Positions 19,250-28,473 of a DNA stretch of 46,140 bases are shown in pieces; the stretch's first letter is position 1; every line of letters begins with the position of its first letter. Below the pieces are notes generated by a model. The model did not search any database. It was not told the DNA's origin and saw only the letters and a program-made list of their open reading frames with translations. A program made the translations under genes and the position numbers. This DNA comes from Ramicandelaber brevisporus. Lineage: Eukaryota > Kickxellomycota > Ramicandelaberales > Ramicandelaberaceae. The stretch covers positions 1 through 46,140 of the forward strand of contig MU602786.1 in assembly GCA_025201865.1 (NCBI GenBank), given 5' to 3'.

Positions 19250-20482
19250 ATGAGATTAGACGCAAAGGCACTGAGGTACATTTCGCAAGACGAGTTCCGT
19301 ATCTTGACTGCGGTCGAGATGGGCTCCAAGAACCACGAAGTTGTCCCCACTTCTCTGATTGCCCAAATCGCCAATCTGCGCGGAGGAGGTCTCAACAAGT
19401 TCTTGGGCAACCTCGCCAAGCTGAAGCTGATTTCTCGCGAACAGAACATCAAGTACGATGGATACCGTTTAACATATGGTGGATATGACTATTTGGCATT
19501 AAAGGCATTGAGCAAGCGTGGCTCAGTCACGGGAGTTGGGTCTAGAATTGGAGTTGGCAAAGAATCAGACATTATGCATGTTCAAGATAGTGACGGAATT
19601 GGACGTGTCATGAAGATCCATCGATTGGGCAGAGTATCATTTAGAACTGTCAAAAACAAGAGAGACTATTTGCAGAAACGTAAAGCTTCATCTTGGCTGT
19701 ATTTGTCTCGTCTTGCTGCTGCAAAGGAATACGAGTTTATGAAGATTTTGCACAAGCATGGATTCCCCGTTCCTCAGCCAATTGACTGCAACAGACATTG
19801 CGTAGTGATGGAATACATTGATGCATACACTCTGCGCTCTGTTGACACAGTGCTGGATCCAGGCAAATTATACTCAGATTTGATGAATCTGATTATTCGC
19901 TTGGCTCAAGCTGGACTAATTCACGGTGATTTCAACGAGTTTAATCTGCTGGTTAAGCCAGATGGATCGCCGATAGTAATTGATTTCCCACAGATGGTGT
20001 CCATTAACCATTTGAATGCAGAGGAATATTTCAACCGAGATGTAATGTGTATTAGGAGATTCTTCAAGACTAAATTTGGATATGAAGCTACAGTTTGGCC
20101 GAGATTTAAGTTGGATGTTGAGCGTCAATTTGACCTGGATATTCAGACTGCTGCCAGTGGTGCCAATAAAATGAAGAAGAAAAATAAGGGTGACGCAGAC
20201 TTGGATGAGTATTTTATGGCTTCACTACAGGAGGGTGAGGAGGAGGACTATGAATCTGCTGAAGAATTTGACTCAGACGAAGAGGATGAAGATGAGGATG
20301 AGAGTGAGGACGAGAGCGAGGAAGAGGACGAGGATGAAGACGACGAGGAAAATGAGGACGAGGAGGAGGAAGAAGATGACGAGGACAAAGAAGAGGACGA
20401 AGAGGACGAGAATGCCACTGAAAAAGCCGATACAAGTGAGTTAGAAGCTAAAGTCGAAAAATCACTAAAATTAAACAACTAA
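19250..20482 (+). CDS. RIO2: Atypical protein kinase/ATPase Rio2 (40S ribosome biogenesis)
   Basis: 410 residues. The winged-helix N-domain (1-90: LDAKALRYISQDEFRILTAVEMG, then NKFLGNLAKLKLI and YGGYDYLALKAL) precedes the RIO kinase domain. It has P-loop GVGKESDIMHV (101-111), a Lys at 122 in RVMKIHRLGR, catalytic loop HGDFNEFNLLV (Asp227) and the metal/phospho-aspartate motif IDFPQMVS (Asp245). Rio2 binds pre-40S particles and drives late cytoplasmic maturation of the small subunit. The C-terminus (about 335-400) is a very acidic Glu/Asp tract, longer and purer than in many homologues. All catalytic residues are present. It converges on the taspase gene with only 42 bases between stops. Confidence 0.97.
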   Translation: MRLDAKALRYISQDEFRILTAVEMGSKNHEVVPTSLIAQIANLRGGGLNKFLGNLAKLKLISREQNIKYDGYRLTYGGYDYLALKALSKRGSVTGVGSRIGVGKESDIMHVQDSDGIGRVMKIHRLGRVSFRTVKNKRDYLQKRKASSWLYLSRLAAAKEYEFMKILHKHGFPVPQPIDCNRHCVVMEYIDAYTLRSVDTVLDPGKLYSDLMNLIIRLAQAGLIHGDFNEFNLLVKPDGSPIVIDFPQMVSINHLNAEEYFNRDVMCIRRFFKTKFGYEATVWPRFKLDVERQFDLDIQTAASGANKMKKKNKGDADLDEYFMASLQEGEEEDYESAEEFDSDEEDEDEDESEDESEEEDEDEDDEENEDEEEEEDDEDKEEDEEDENATEKADTSELEAKVEKSLKLNN

Positions 20483-20524
20483 CTTAAAGTACTAAATAAT
20501 ATTTACCTAGTTACTTTTTTACTG

Positions 20525-21691
20525 CTAAAGAGGAAGTGCTAAAACTCGTAAATCTGAGCCATCTTTTAATCTAGACACTGCAGAACGAACTCTAGATGAT
20601 CTCTCTGAGGCATAGGCAAACACCATTGCTGGAGTTGTATGAACTGCTAGCAATTCTGTACTTTTCGATTCCTCTGAGAAAGGACTCTGTCTCAGCATTA
20701 CCAGTCCGGCATGTCGCTTGCTAACATTAGATAACAGCCATGAATTAAGGAACTTGTGTCGAACCGTTGTCGACAGCACAGCCACTGGATCATCAACATC
20801 CTCCTCTAACTGCTCAGCACATATTCTAGACAAGGCTGTTTTCATGATTTGCTCGCCCATTCCAGATGCGCTACATCCCACCGTGTATCGATTCGACGAT
20901 TCACATCCATTTCTAGCCCAACAGCCAGAACCAAAGACCGCAGCCTCGCCAACTCGACCTGAGTACTTGAGTGCTATTCCACCAGAACTGACGCCTGCTG
21001 CAACATTGCCATCGTGATCGATACAGACCACTCCAACCGTGTCATACATCATTGTTTCTTCATTGCCATCTAACTCCGGCTGCTGTTGCCCCTGCTGCTG
21101 CTGCTGCTGCTGCTCCTGCTGCTCTTGCTGATGTTGATTGTGAGACTCAAGGATTGCTTTCCATTTCTGATGATATTGGAGAGCAGTTGGAGTAATCAAT
21201 GGATGTTGCTGACCTTCGTTTACGTCAACCAGCAATAAATCGGATGCATTCTTTTGCTTCAAGTACTCTTCAACTCCAGATCCAGCCAGCATAATCGGTG
21301 GCACGAGCCCAAGTCTTGAATCGGCTCCTTTACTCTCTTCTGTCATGACCAAATGGGCCGCTTTAATCGGATTCCGCACATTCCTCATGCCACTCACAGC
21401 GCCAGTCGCTCCATTTCGGCCATCCATGCACAATGCATCGCATTCAACAACACCGTCTCGATTCAGGTTGGAGCCACAGCCTGCGTTTGTGCATCCATTG
21501 TCTTCCAGAGATGCACTGGCCGCAATCACTGCCTTCATTGCAACCGAATCACCTGATTTGGCCGATGACTGATTTGGCTCGTTGAGAATTGCGAGAGCAA
21601 TGCGTGCAGCCTCTGTACAGGCAGCTCGAAGTGCAAGTTCATCGCGCGTTGAGATCACCCCAGCACCAGCGTGTACAACAACATACGCCAT
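20525..21691 (-). CDS. TASP1: Threonine aspartase 1 (taspase-1-like Ntn hydrolase)
   Basis: 388 residues from the ATG at 21691; the frame continues upstream only to a TTG. The family is asparaginase type 2 (Ntn hydrolase): VVVHAGAGVIS at the N-terminus, TNAGCGSNLNRDGVVECDA, and the autocleavage site YDTVGVVCID with Thr218 as presumed nucleophile. DHDGNVAAGVSSGGIALKYSG is the taspase form (SSGG; true isoaspartyl peptidases have TSTGG). GSGCWARN also matches taspase-1. Taspase-1 self-cleaves, then cuts after Asp in proteins such as MLL and TFIIA-alpha/beta in animals. A Gln-rich run (about 186-204) lies in the loop before the cleavage site. Physiological substrates in this organism are unknown. 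Confidence 0.87.
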   Translation of the reverse strand: MAYVVVHAGAGVISTRDELALRAACTEAARIALAILNEPNQSSAKSGDSVAMKAVIAASASLEDNGCTNAGCGSNLNRDGVVECDALCMDGRNGATGAVSGMRNVRNPIKAAHLVMTEESKGADSRLGLVPPIMLAGSGVEEYLKQKNASDLLLVDVNEGQQHPLITPTALQYHQKWKAILESHNQHQQEQQEQQQQQQQGQQQPELDGNEETMMYDTVGVVCIDHDGNVAAGVSSGGIALKYSGRVGEAAVFGSGCWARNGCESSNRYTVGCSASGMGEQIMKTALSRICAEQLEEDVDDPVAVLSTTVRHKFLNSWLLSNVSKRHAGLVMLRQSPFSEESKSTELLAVHTTPAMVFAYASERSSRVRSAVSRLKDGSDLRVLALPL

Positions 21692-21788
21692 AGCAGGTAG
21701 TACAGCCTTCGATTGGTCAGGTAAAAAAAAAAGAGAAGAGAAGTGAAGTGAAGTGATCCGCAGTCGCAAGTCTTGGCACGCGTGGCGC

Positions 21789-21796
21789 TATAAAAA
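21789..21796 (+). promoter_or_regulatory. TATA-like element upstream of the BTB gene
   Basis: tataaaaa, preceded by gc and followed by gg, lies about 200 bases before the first ATG of the BTB gene and about 98 bases upstream of the taspase ATG on the other strand. Orientation fits the BTB gene. Confidence 0.45.
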
Positions 21797-21994
21797 GGTT
21801 AGCGAGGGATAGGGTTCTTGCTACTACGAGCTGGAGATTTTCTTGGCACAACAGCAAGCACTTACAACGATAACCAACCTTCCACCGTCTCTAGCCACAA
21901 GCCCAAGCACACACGCACACGCACACGAAACACGCTTATTTTTATTCTATTTTATTTTGCTTCCTTCCTTCCTTCCTTTGCAAAGTTCACAAGG

Positions 21995-24298
21995 ATGTAC
22001 CCGTTCTTCCGTATAGGCTTGACGCGAGATGGTCGCGGTCGCGGTCGCCCAGCTACAGCACGTCCAGCAACAGCTCGTCCAGGCTACTACCACAGCACTG
22101 ACTCGTATCATTCAAACTATGGCTCTTCAACCCGCGGACAGCGTCTCGCCAACTCTACCAGTCGCTACCTCAAACAGTACCCTCATGACGGCGTGTTGTC
22201 TGGCAGCATCCCGCTTCGGCTCAAGTCCACGAGCCCGCCATCTCGCGTGATGACCCATCGTCTCTCTTATTCAACCGTCGACAATGCATACTACGAGAAT
22301 GGCACTCCAATAAAGATGGCACAGTATGAACCAGTCACTACTACTACTACTACTACTACTACTACATCGCAAACGACTGCGAGTACTAATGATGGATGGG
22401 TTCGAAAGAATGCCTCGTCGTTCACGTATGAGGATGCCACTTGGGTGACGCAAAACATGAATCACGAAGTTGAGTATGATCATCAAATGGCGTACTTGTC
22501 CCGATTGAGCGGCGATAAAATCGGTGTTATTGGATGGAGAGTGCATTTCATTAACGCGGATAGAGTCATTGAGACTGCATCAATGCTGCTGAACTCTGCG
22601 GTCCATGATGAAGTTTCCAGTGTCACTTGGTTGATCCGACCATTGTCAAAGGCAGTAGTCATACCTGACCAGACCGACGTCAACAATGAGCAGCAGCAGC
22701 AGACGCCAACTGCGACAACACCTGATGGCGGTAAAGAAGATGGTGCTGCTTTGGCTGCTCAGTATGGCATCACTGCCCCACCAGGTGTGACTGTCCAACA
22801 GGTTCGTGAGTTCAGAGACTTCAGTGGACCAGCGCCGTCCACTGAACAGAAAGACCGTTTGGTTGACGTCATGGTTACCCGTGGTGGTTTTACTCGCCTC
22901 GACCAACTCTCTCCATCTTTTGACAGTGTCAATGCTCATGACTCTGGCCCTCCGAGCGGCCCATTCAATGCAACATCACTTCTTCAAGGTGAGTATGGAT
23001 TTGAACTGTTTGCTGTTTTGGCTGGAGATGACCAAGATTGGCCAAGAATCAAGGCTCAGTTGTTCCGTGTGCCGCTCTCGTTCAAGATTGCACAAAACAA
23101 TACAACAGAATCGCCTGCATCTGAATTGGAAGTACCAGATTGTCCGTTTGACATTCGAACAACTTGGGTTCCAGTCATCAGCATTACCGAACTCAAGTTG
23201 GCAGAAGGTGACAAACAGCCAGTATTTGATGATGCCGAGACGAGTGACTTTGTATTGACACTGGAAGGTGATCCAAACAGGCCAATTCATTTACATTCGA
23301 AGGTGGTTGGTCCAAATTGCGTGTACTTTGGCGACATGCTCAGTTCGTCAATGGTGGAGGCACAGCAGCGCAAGACTGAGATTGCTGCTGAGGAGAATGA
23401 AACTGACTCGGATTTGGTTATGCTGCGCAAGTGTCTTGAGTTTACGTACACTGGTCGTATTCTCACAAGCAGTGAAGATAGCGGCAACAACAGTAATGAT
23501 GATGACCAAGAAGCTGGTGTGAGCAAAGATGGCAAGTTTGTCATTGTGAGATCTGAGCCGCAGTTGTATGCCAAGTTAACAATAGACGAGTGGATGCAAG
23601 CTCTGCATTATTCGGCACGGTTCGGCATCACCTCGTTGCTGAACATGTGCGAGCAAGCACTGTCATACTTGACTCCGTCCAATGCAGAGTCAGACTCGGC
23701 ACCAGATACACAATATGGACTGAGCCGCGACGAGCTTCTTGACATTGGTACCACGTATGGTGCATTACAGTTGATCTCACACATCAAGCGCACCAAGTTG
23801 CTTCAATCGTATCTGAATGATGAGCCGTATGTTTGTCCGCGCCATTCCCAGGGTCCAAGATATCATTTTGATGAATCGGTAACTCGGGTGTGGTGGGAGA
23901 AGTACACTACATCACTGCCATCCGATACTCACTCGCCACCACAGCCACCACAGCCACCACAGTCAGAGCAGGATGATGAAACGGCCGAACAGGAACAGCC
24001 AGATGAGCAGCCATTTGTGTATGTGCCGAACGCCGATGGTACTGGCCGTGAGGTTGATGCCGACTTTGAAGCGCAAATGCAGGAACTGTTGCGGCAGGCT
24101 CGTCTCAATCCGCGGCATTATCATATGCCTGTGATGCCTGGTCCCATCATTGCCTGGCCTGATGGCACTCAGCCTGCAGCGCCGCCTCAGTCACAGCCCG
24201 GTGATCGTCCATCGCTCAATGTCGCGAGACAAACTGGTGGACCACGATCATCCAACTCTGGAGGTAATCACCAGCCTCCACCAACCTCGTCATCCTAA
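21995..24298 (+). CDS. BTB/POZ domain protein of unknown function
   Basis: 767 residues from the first ATG (21995); upstream the frame opens only with a TTG. The N-terminus is Arg/Gly and Pro/Ala/Thr-rich (GRGRGRP repeats), followed by a Thr run. A middle region (about 150-410) has no domain I can name, though its place before a BTB would suit a divergent MATH-like fold. The BTB begins at about residue 418: DFVLTLEGDPNRPIHLHSKVV, then a long acidic insert, CLEFTYTGRIL, and LHYSARFGITSLLNMCEQAL, the usual BTB end. The C-terminal 150 residues are Pro/Gln-rich. Such proteins often act as Cul3 ubiquitin-ligase adaptors, which is inference here. The last codons are part of a tandem duplication. 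Confidence 0.75.
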   Translation: MYPFFRIGLTRDGRGRGRPATARPATARPGYYHSTDSYHSNYGSSTRGQRLANSTSRYLKQYPHDGVLSGSIPLRLKSTSPPSRVMTHRLSYSTVDNAYYENGTPIKMAQYEPVTTTTTTTTTTSQTTASTNDGWVRKNASSFTYEDATWVTQNMNHEVEYDHQMAYLSRLSGDKIGVIGWRVHFINADRVIETASMLLNSAVHDEVSSVTWLIRPLSKAVVIPDQTDVNNEQQQQTPTATTPDGGKEDGAALAAQYGITAPPGVTVQQVREFRDFSGPAPSTEQKDRLVDVMVTRGGFTRLDQLSPSFDSVNAHDSGPPSGPFNATSLLQGEYGFELFAVLAGDDQDWPRIKAQLFRVPLSFKIAQNNTTESPASELEVPDCPFDIRTTWVPVISITELKLAEGDKQPVFDDAETSDFVLTLEGDPNRPIHLHSKVVGPNCVYFGDMLSSSMVEAQQRKTEIAAEENETDSDLVMLRKCLEFTYTGRILTSSEDSGNNSNDDDQEAGVSKDGKFVIVRSEPQLYAKLTIDEWMQALHYSARFGITSLLNMCEQALSYLTPSNAESDSAPDTQYGLSRDELLDIGTTYGALQLISHIKRTKLLQSYLNDEPYVCPRHSQGPRYHFDESVTRVWWEKYTTSLPSDTHSPPQPPQPPQSEQDDETAEQEQPDEQPFVYVPNADGTGREVDADFEAQMQELLRQARLNPRHYHMPVMPGPIIAWPDGTQPAAPPQSQPGDRPSLNVARQTGGPRSSNSGGNHQPPPTSSS

Positions 24299-24513
24299 AT
24301 TACTTTCTTGTTTTTCATATTCTTAACCTTCTTAGCCTTCTTAACCTTAACTTTCTTTGAGTAATCAAATCCTAACGGCTTGCCAACTCTGGAGGTAATC
24401 ACCAGCCTCCACCAACCTCGTCATCCTAAATTACTTTCTTGTTTTTCATATTCTTAACCTTCTTAGCCTTCTTAACCTTAACTTTCTTTGAGTAATCAAA
24501 TCCTAACGGCTTG
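24252..24513. repeat. Perfect tandem duplication, two copies of 131 bp
   Basis: Copy 1 (24252-24382) and copy 2 (24383-24513) are identical by eye over 131 bases, both running from ccaactctgg to taacggcttg. Copy 1 includes the last 15 codons and stop of the BTB gene and part of its 3' UTR. Copy 2 is a second, untranslated version of the same end, including the stop codon. Confidence 0.95.
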
Positions 24514-24616
24514 ATTGAGCCGTCCAATTGGAAAAGGGGGTCGATTGAAAGTAGATGAATAAAAGTGGTGTGCGTACTTAAACTTGAAAGGTGGAGCTTA
24601 AACGGATGCGGGCCAC

Positions 24617-26581
24617 TTACTGAGCAGTCTGCAGGACGGACTGAGCCTCGGCAATCTTGCTCTTGAGAGCATCTGGGGTGTTGATCAGGTTGATGATGTC
24701 AGCATTGTCCATCTCAAGGAACATGCCGGTGATCTTGCCAGCCTGCTCGGCATCAATGTCCTCAATGAGTGGGTACAGAGCCTCACCGAGAACCTGCTTC
24801 TGGTCCTCTGGAGACTGGCCGTCAAGAGTCGAGGCATCAAAGAGCTGGGCAGCAGCTGGGGCGAGGGACAGGTTCTGGATAGCAGCCTCAACCTCGGCTG
24901 GGGTTGGCTCTGGGGCTGGGACGGCAGCTGGAACGACAGCCTGTGGCATCTGCTTTGGCTGCTGCTGCTGCTGCTGCTGCGAACCCTTTGGTGGGCGTGG
25001 ACCACCCTGCTGGCGTGGGTTAGGGTTAATGAACTTGTAGTCGATACGGCCCGGGTTCTGGTTGCGTGGTGGGCGTGGGCGTGGGGTGTAGCCACCCTGC
25101 TGGTAACCACCCTGACCACCCTGTGGAGCGAAACCGCCTGGCTGTGGAGCACCGTTCCAGCGCATTGGACGCTGCTGCATCATCTGCTGTGGGTACATTG
25201 GGGCCATGCCTGGGCGTGGCTGCATCTGCTGTGGGCCAGCTGGGGCGAAGCCGCCTGGGTAGTAGCCAGGAGCACCCATGTACATTGGAGCGGCGCCTGG
25301 TGGGATCATGCCAGCGGCAGCGGTGGCTGGGTTGGCCATCATCTGCTGCATGCGCATCTGCTGGCGCTGGGCGGCCTGAGCCTCGAGCTGGCGGCGGCGG
25401 AGCTCCTTGTTCTGGGCGAGGGCAACGTAGATTGGCTTGGCGCCGAAAGCGATGCCGTTGGTCTCGGCAATAGCCTTGGTAGCCTCGCTTGGGGTGGTGA
25501 AGCAGACGAAGCCGAAGCCCTTGGACTTGCCCTTATCGTCGGTCATGACCTTGGCGGAGGTGATAACACCGTACTGGGCGAACTTCTCAGCGAGCTGGGC
25601 ATCATCGATGGAGTCATCGAGGTTCTTAATGTACAGGTTGACGGCCTGGGTCTTGCTCGACTTCTCAGCCTTGTTCTGCTCGTACTGGCGGCGCAGCTCG
25701 GCGTCGCGCTCGGAGCGCTTCTGGGCACGGCCAACGTACAGCTTCTGGCCGTCAATCTCAGTCTCATTGAGACCAGCAACGGCAGCAGCAGCCTCCTCGT
25801 GGTCTTCGTAGTTGACAAAGCCAAACTTCTTGGACTTGCCCTCCTCGTCTCTCTGGATGGCAACAGACTGGGTCTTACCGTACTTGTTGAACAACTCGGT
25901 CAGCTGGTCCTCCGTCATGCTTTCCGGGATGTTCTTGATGTACAGGTTGGTGAACTGAGCCTGAATCTCCTCCTGCTTGCTCTTGCGGTCCTTGCGGGCA
26001 ATGTGTGGGCCAACAAACACCTGCTTGTCGTTCAGGAGCATGCCGTTGACGGCCTTGATGGCAGCCTGGGCAGCCTCTGGGCTCTCGTAGTGCACGAAAC
26101 CGTAGCCCTTGGAGACGCCGCCGTCCATCTCAATCTTGCACGAGATGATGGTGCCGAAGGCGGCAAACGTGTCATGGAGAGCCTTCGAGTCGATGGATGG
26201 GTCGAGGTTCTTGATGAAGATGTTGCCGGAGCCGGAGCGGCGGGCAGTTGGGTCGCGCTGCGAGAACATGATGCGGCATGGGCGGTTCTTGATCTCAGTG
26301 AAGTTGAGCAGCTCAATGGCACGGTTGCAGTCCTCTGGGTTGCGGTAGTTGACGTAGGCGTAGCCGAGGGAGACGCGGGTGGCGCTGTCACGGCAGACGC
26401 GGATCGAAGTCACTGGACCAACGGTGGAGAACAGCTCGTAGAGGATGGCCTCGGAGACGGACTGGTCGAGCTCACCAACGTAGAGAGAGTTGTTGATGCT
26501 AGATGCGGCGGCATCGACGGACTGCTGTGGCTGCTGGGCTACGGTCTCTTGGGTTTCGGACATTTCTTTCGTATAAAGCAT
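24617..26581 (-). CDS. PAB1: Poly(A)-binding protein, cytoplasmic
   Basis: 654 residues from the first ATG (26581); a second ATG at 26563, giving MSETQETV, is equally plausible. Four RRM domains are clear: NSLYVGELDQSV/GYAYVNY, GNIFIKNLDPSI/GYGFVHY, TNLYIKNIPESM/KFGFVNY and VNLYIKNLDDSI/GFGFVCF. A Met/Pro/Gln/Gly-rich linker follows, then a C-terminal MLLE domain (EALYPLIEDIDAEQAGKITG, MFLEMDNADIINLI). The protein coats mRNA poly(A) tails, binds eIF4G and controls translation and deadenylation. Codon choice is strongly biased to C- and G-ending codons, as expected for high expression, which explains a 271-codon antisense frame. It is divergent from SCAI. Confidence 0.98.
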   Translation of the reverse strand: MLYTKEMSETQETVAQQPQQSVDAAASSINNSLYVGELDQSVSEAILYELFSTVGPVTSIRVCRDSATRVSLGYAYVNYRNPEDCNRAIELLNFTEIKNRPCRIMFSQRDPTARRSGSGNIFIKNLDPSIDSKALHDTFAAFGTIISCKIEMDGGVSKGYGFVHYESPEAAQAAIKAVNGMLLNDKQVFVGPHIARKDRKSKQEEIQAQFTNLYIKNIPESMTEDQLTELFNKYGKTQSVAIQRDEEGKSKKFGFVNYEDHEEAAAAVAGLNETEIDGQKLYVGRAQKRSERDAELRRQYEQNKAEKSSKTQAVNLYIKNLDDSIDDAQLAEKFAQYGVITSAKVMTDDKGKSKGFGFVCFTTPSEATKAIAETNGIAFGAKPIYVALAQNKELRRRQLEAQAAQRQQMRMQQMMANPATAAAGMIPPGAAPMYMGAPGYYPGGFAPAGPQQMQPRPGMAPMYPQQMMQQRPMRWNGAPQPGGFAPQGGQGGYQQGGYTPRPRPPRNQNPGRIDYKFINPNPRQQGGPRPPKGSQQQQQQQPKQMPQAVVPAAVPAPEPTPAEVEAAIQNLSLAPAAAQLFDASTLDGQSPEDQKQVLGEALYPLIEDIDAEQAGKITGMFLEMDNADIINLINTPDALKSKIAEAQSVLQTAQ

Positions 26582-27173
26582 TCTACTGCTGCTACTGCTG
26601 CTGATAGGGTTTGATGTTGTTATTGTGGTTGTTATTGTTATTGTTATTATTGGTTTTTTCTTGTTTCTTGATCAAAATCAAAGAGATCGAGCTTGTCTCA
26701 ACTACTGTGTCAATGAATATATGTGTGGGTTTTTCTTGTTATATTGTGCTGGACCAACGAAGCGAACAAGGTGTGCTGAACGGCTTCAACGATCTTGCAG
26801 CTTGGGAATTAAAAAGAGTTGGGTGTTTTTTTTCTGGGGGTTATATGGTGGTTGCGGGAGGAGAGAGATTAACGTCCAACTGTTGTTCGTTCTTGTGACG
26901 CACTTCAGCCTTTTTTCTCTCTCTCTTTTATACTCTGAAGCAGCAAGCAAGCAAGCAAGCAAGCAAAAAAATTTTGGGGGGAAGAGAGAGATTGCCCTTT
27001 TAATAGGGGAAGCAGTAAATGCATGCAAAAATGAGGTATTACTCACGGTGTGCATGTCATTCTAAGGAACAACAACAACAGCAACAATAGCAACAATAGC
27101 AACAATAGCAATATCAATGGAACATTGTGACTCGGCAGATATCGATCGGACGAAGGAGGATAACGTTGTGATA

Positions 27174-27191
27174 TTGTTGTTGCAACAACAA
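27174..27191. repeat. 18-bp perfect palindrome
   Basis: ttgttgttg is followed directly by its complement caacaacaa, with gatat words on both sides. It lies in the PABP/SCAI divergent region. It may simply come from inverted CAA repeats meeting by chance. Confidence 0.7.
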
Positions 27192-27544
27192 GCGATATGG
27201 CAACAATCATATTGTGCGCACTTTGCAATAACGATAACAACGATATTGACAACGACAACATTAACAACGAAAGACTAGTGGCAACAGTCCTGACTGTCGA
27301 CTTGAGCAGCACACACTCCAGCTGCACCTACTCTCTCCAGAACAAAAAAATGCAGCCATACAGGCAAACAGGCAGGCAGGCAGACAGGAATCTCGACTCT
27401 GTTGGATAGGAGGAGAGTCAATTATCGATAGGCTGACCTTGATGTCACAACGAGAACCTCGGCTGTCCGCAGCAATAAAACACAAGAATTTTATTTTACT
27501 TCCTCTCCAACACACACAATCCTGAAGCAGAATATACGCGCGTG

Positions 27545-27566
27545 CACACACACACACACACACACA
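27545..27566 (+). repeat. (CA)11 microsatellite in the SCAI leader
   Basis: Eleven uninterrupted CA units in the region upstream of the SCAI ATG. In the SCAI frame they would encode alternating His-Thr, which argues against translation starting upstream of them. Confidence 0.9.
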
Positions 27567-27736
27567 TATCCGCAGAGAAAGCGCATACAGCCAGCGAACA
27601 AACAAGCAAGCAGACAAGCAGGCAGGGACTTCCAAACTATCCAACCAACCAACAAACGAACCAGCCAACCAGCGAAAACACCACTGCCAAATCACTCACC
27701 TGTGGAGAAGCGGCGCTTTTTGTTTACATAGCTGCG

Positions 27737-28440
27737 ATGAACATCGGCTTTCCATACAGTGGACATGCGCGCGGAGGTAGCAGTGCAGCCGGCAGCAGCG
27801 GCAGCGGTGGTGGTGGCAGTGGTGGCGGCCAGCAACAATACGCCAGTCATCCGCACGCAGTGTCTGCTGAAACGAGTATAGCCTCAACGATTGATGAGCC
27901 CGCAGCAAGTGCAAACACGAGCTTTGCCAGCGGGATATCAGCGAACGGTCCACCAAGGGCTTCTGATCTCGCTTCAGTTGCTGCTGCTGCTGCTGCGGCT
28001 ACGGCTGCGACAACAGCGACTTCCAGTGCTGCGGTAGGCACTGCTCTCTTGCAGTCACCAAACAGACTCCCTGCGAACGATCCCTTCTTTAACCCTGTTC
28101 CCCCAGCTGTTACAGCTTCTCAACAACAGCAGCAGCAGACTACATTGGGCTTCAGTCGGCAATCTCTTCATGCACCGCAGCCTACGTTGCCATCATCCAC
28201 TGGTGGGATTGCTGGGGATGTACCTCTTCCTGTTCCCATCTTGCAGCCACAGCAACAGCCGCCACACATTCCGGCTGTTCATCAACTTCCTGGAACCACC
28301 GGTCCTGGTGGATTTGCAGTTCCTAGGTCCTATTCCACTGCGGCACCAACACCTGGAGTCTACTCAGGTCAGCAAACGCCAGGAGGCGGAATCGGCATGC
28401 CTGCGCCGCCAATTCCATTAGGTCCTGGCAGATCATTCCC

Positions 28441-28473
<33 letters not shown>

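Larger units (their letters stand above)
26582..27736. promoter_or_regulatory. Divergent promoter region between PABP and SCAI, rich in simple repeats
   Basis: 1155 bases. The PABP side, read on the minus strand, is an A-rich leader with AATAAC repeats (26610-26690). Simple repeats are dense: CAAG tetramers (about 26943-26966), AGCAACAAT units (about 27080-27110), GGCA units (27360-27388), (CA)11 (27545-27566) and CCAA units (about 27640-27675). A perfect 18-bp palindrome lies at 27174-27191. The frame open from 27542 into SCAI reads through the CA repeat and is probably leader. Confidence 0.6.

Noticed and set aside
21692-21769. N-terminal extension of the taspase gene
   Set aside because: The extension starts with TTG, not ATG, while the conserved hydrolase N-terminus follows directly after the ATG at 21691.
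25799-26614. 271-codon open frame antisense to PABP
   Set aside because: It lies wholly opposite the conserved RRM region. Its composition follows from the biased codons of PABP read backwards and it matches no family.
27542-27736. N-terminal extension of SCAI beginning with alternating His-Thr
   Set aside because: It is a translation of the (CA)11 repeat and CCAA units, begins within the leader, and the downstream ATG at 27737 gives a sensible start.
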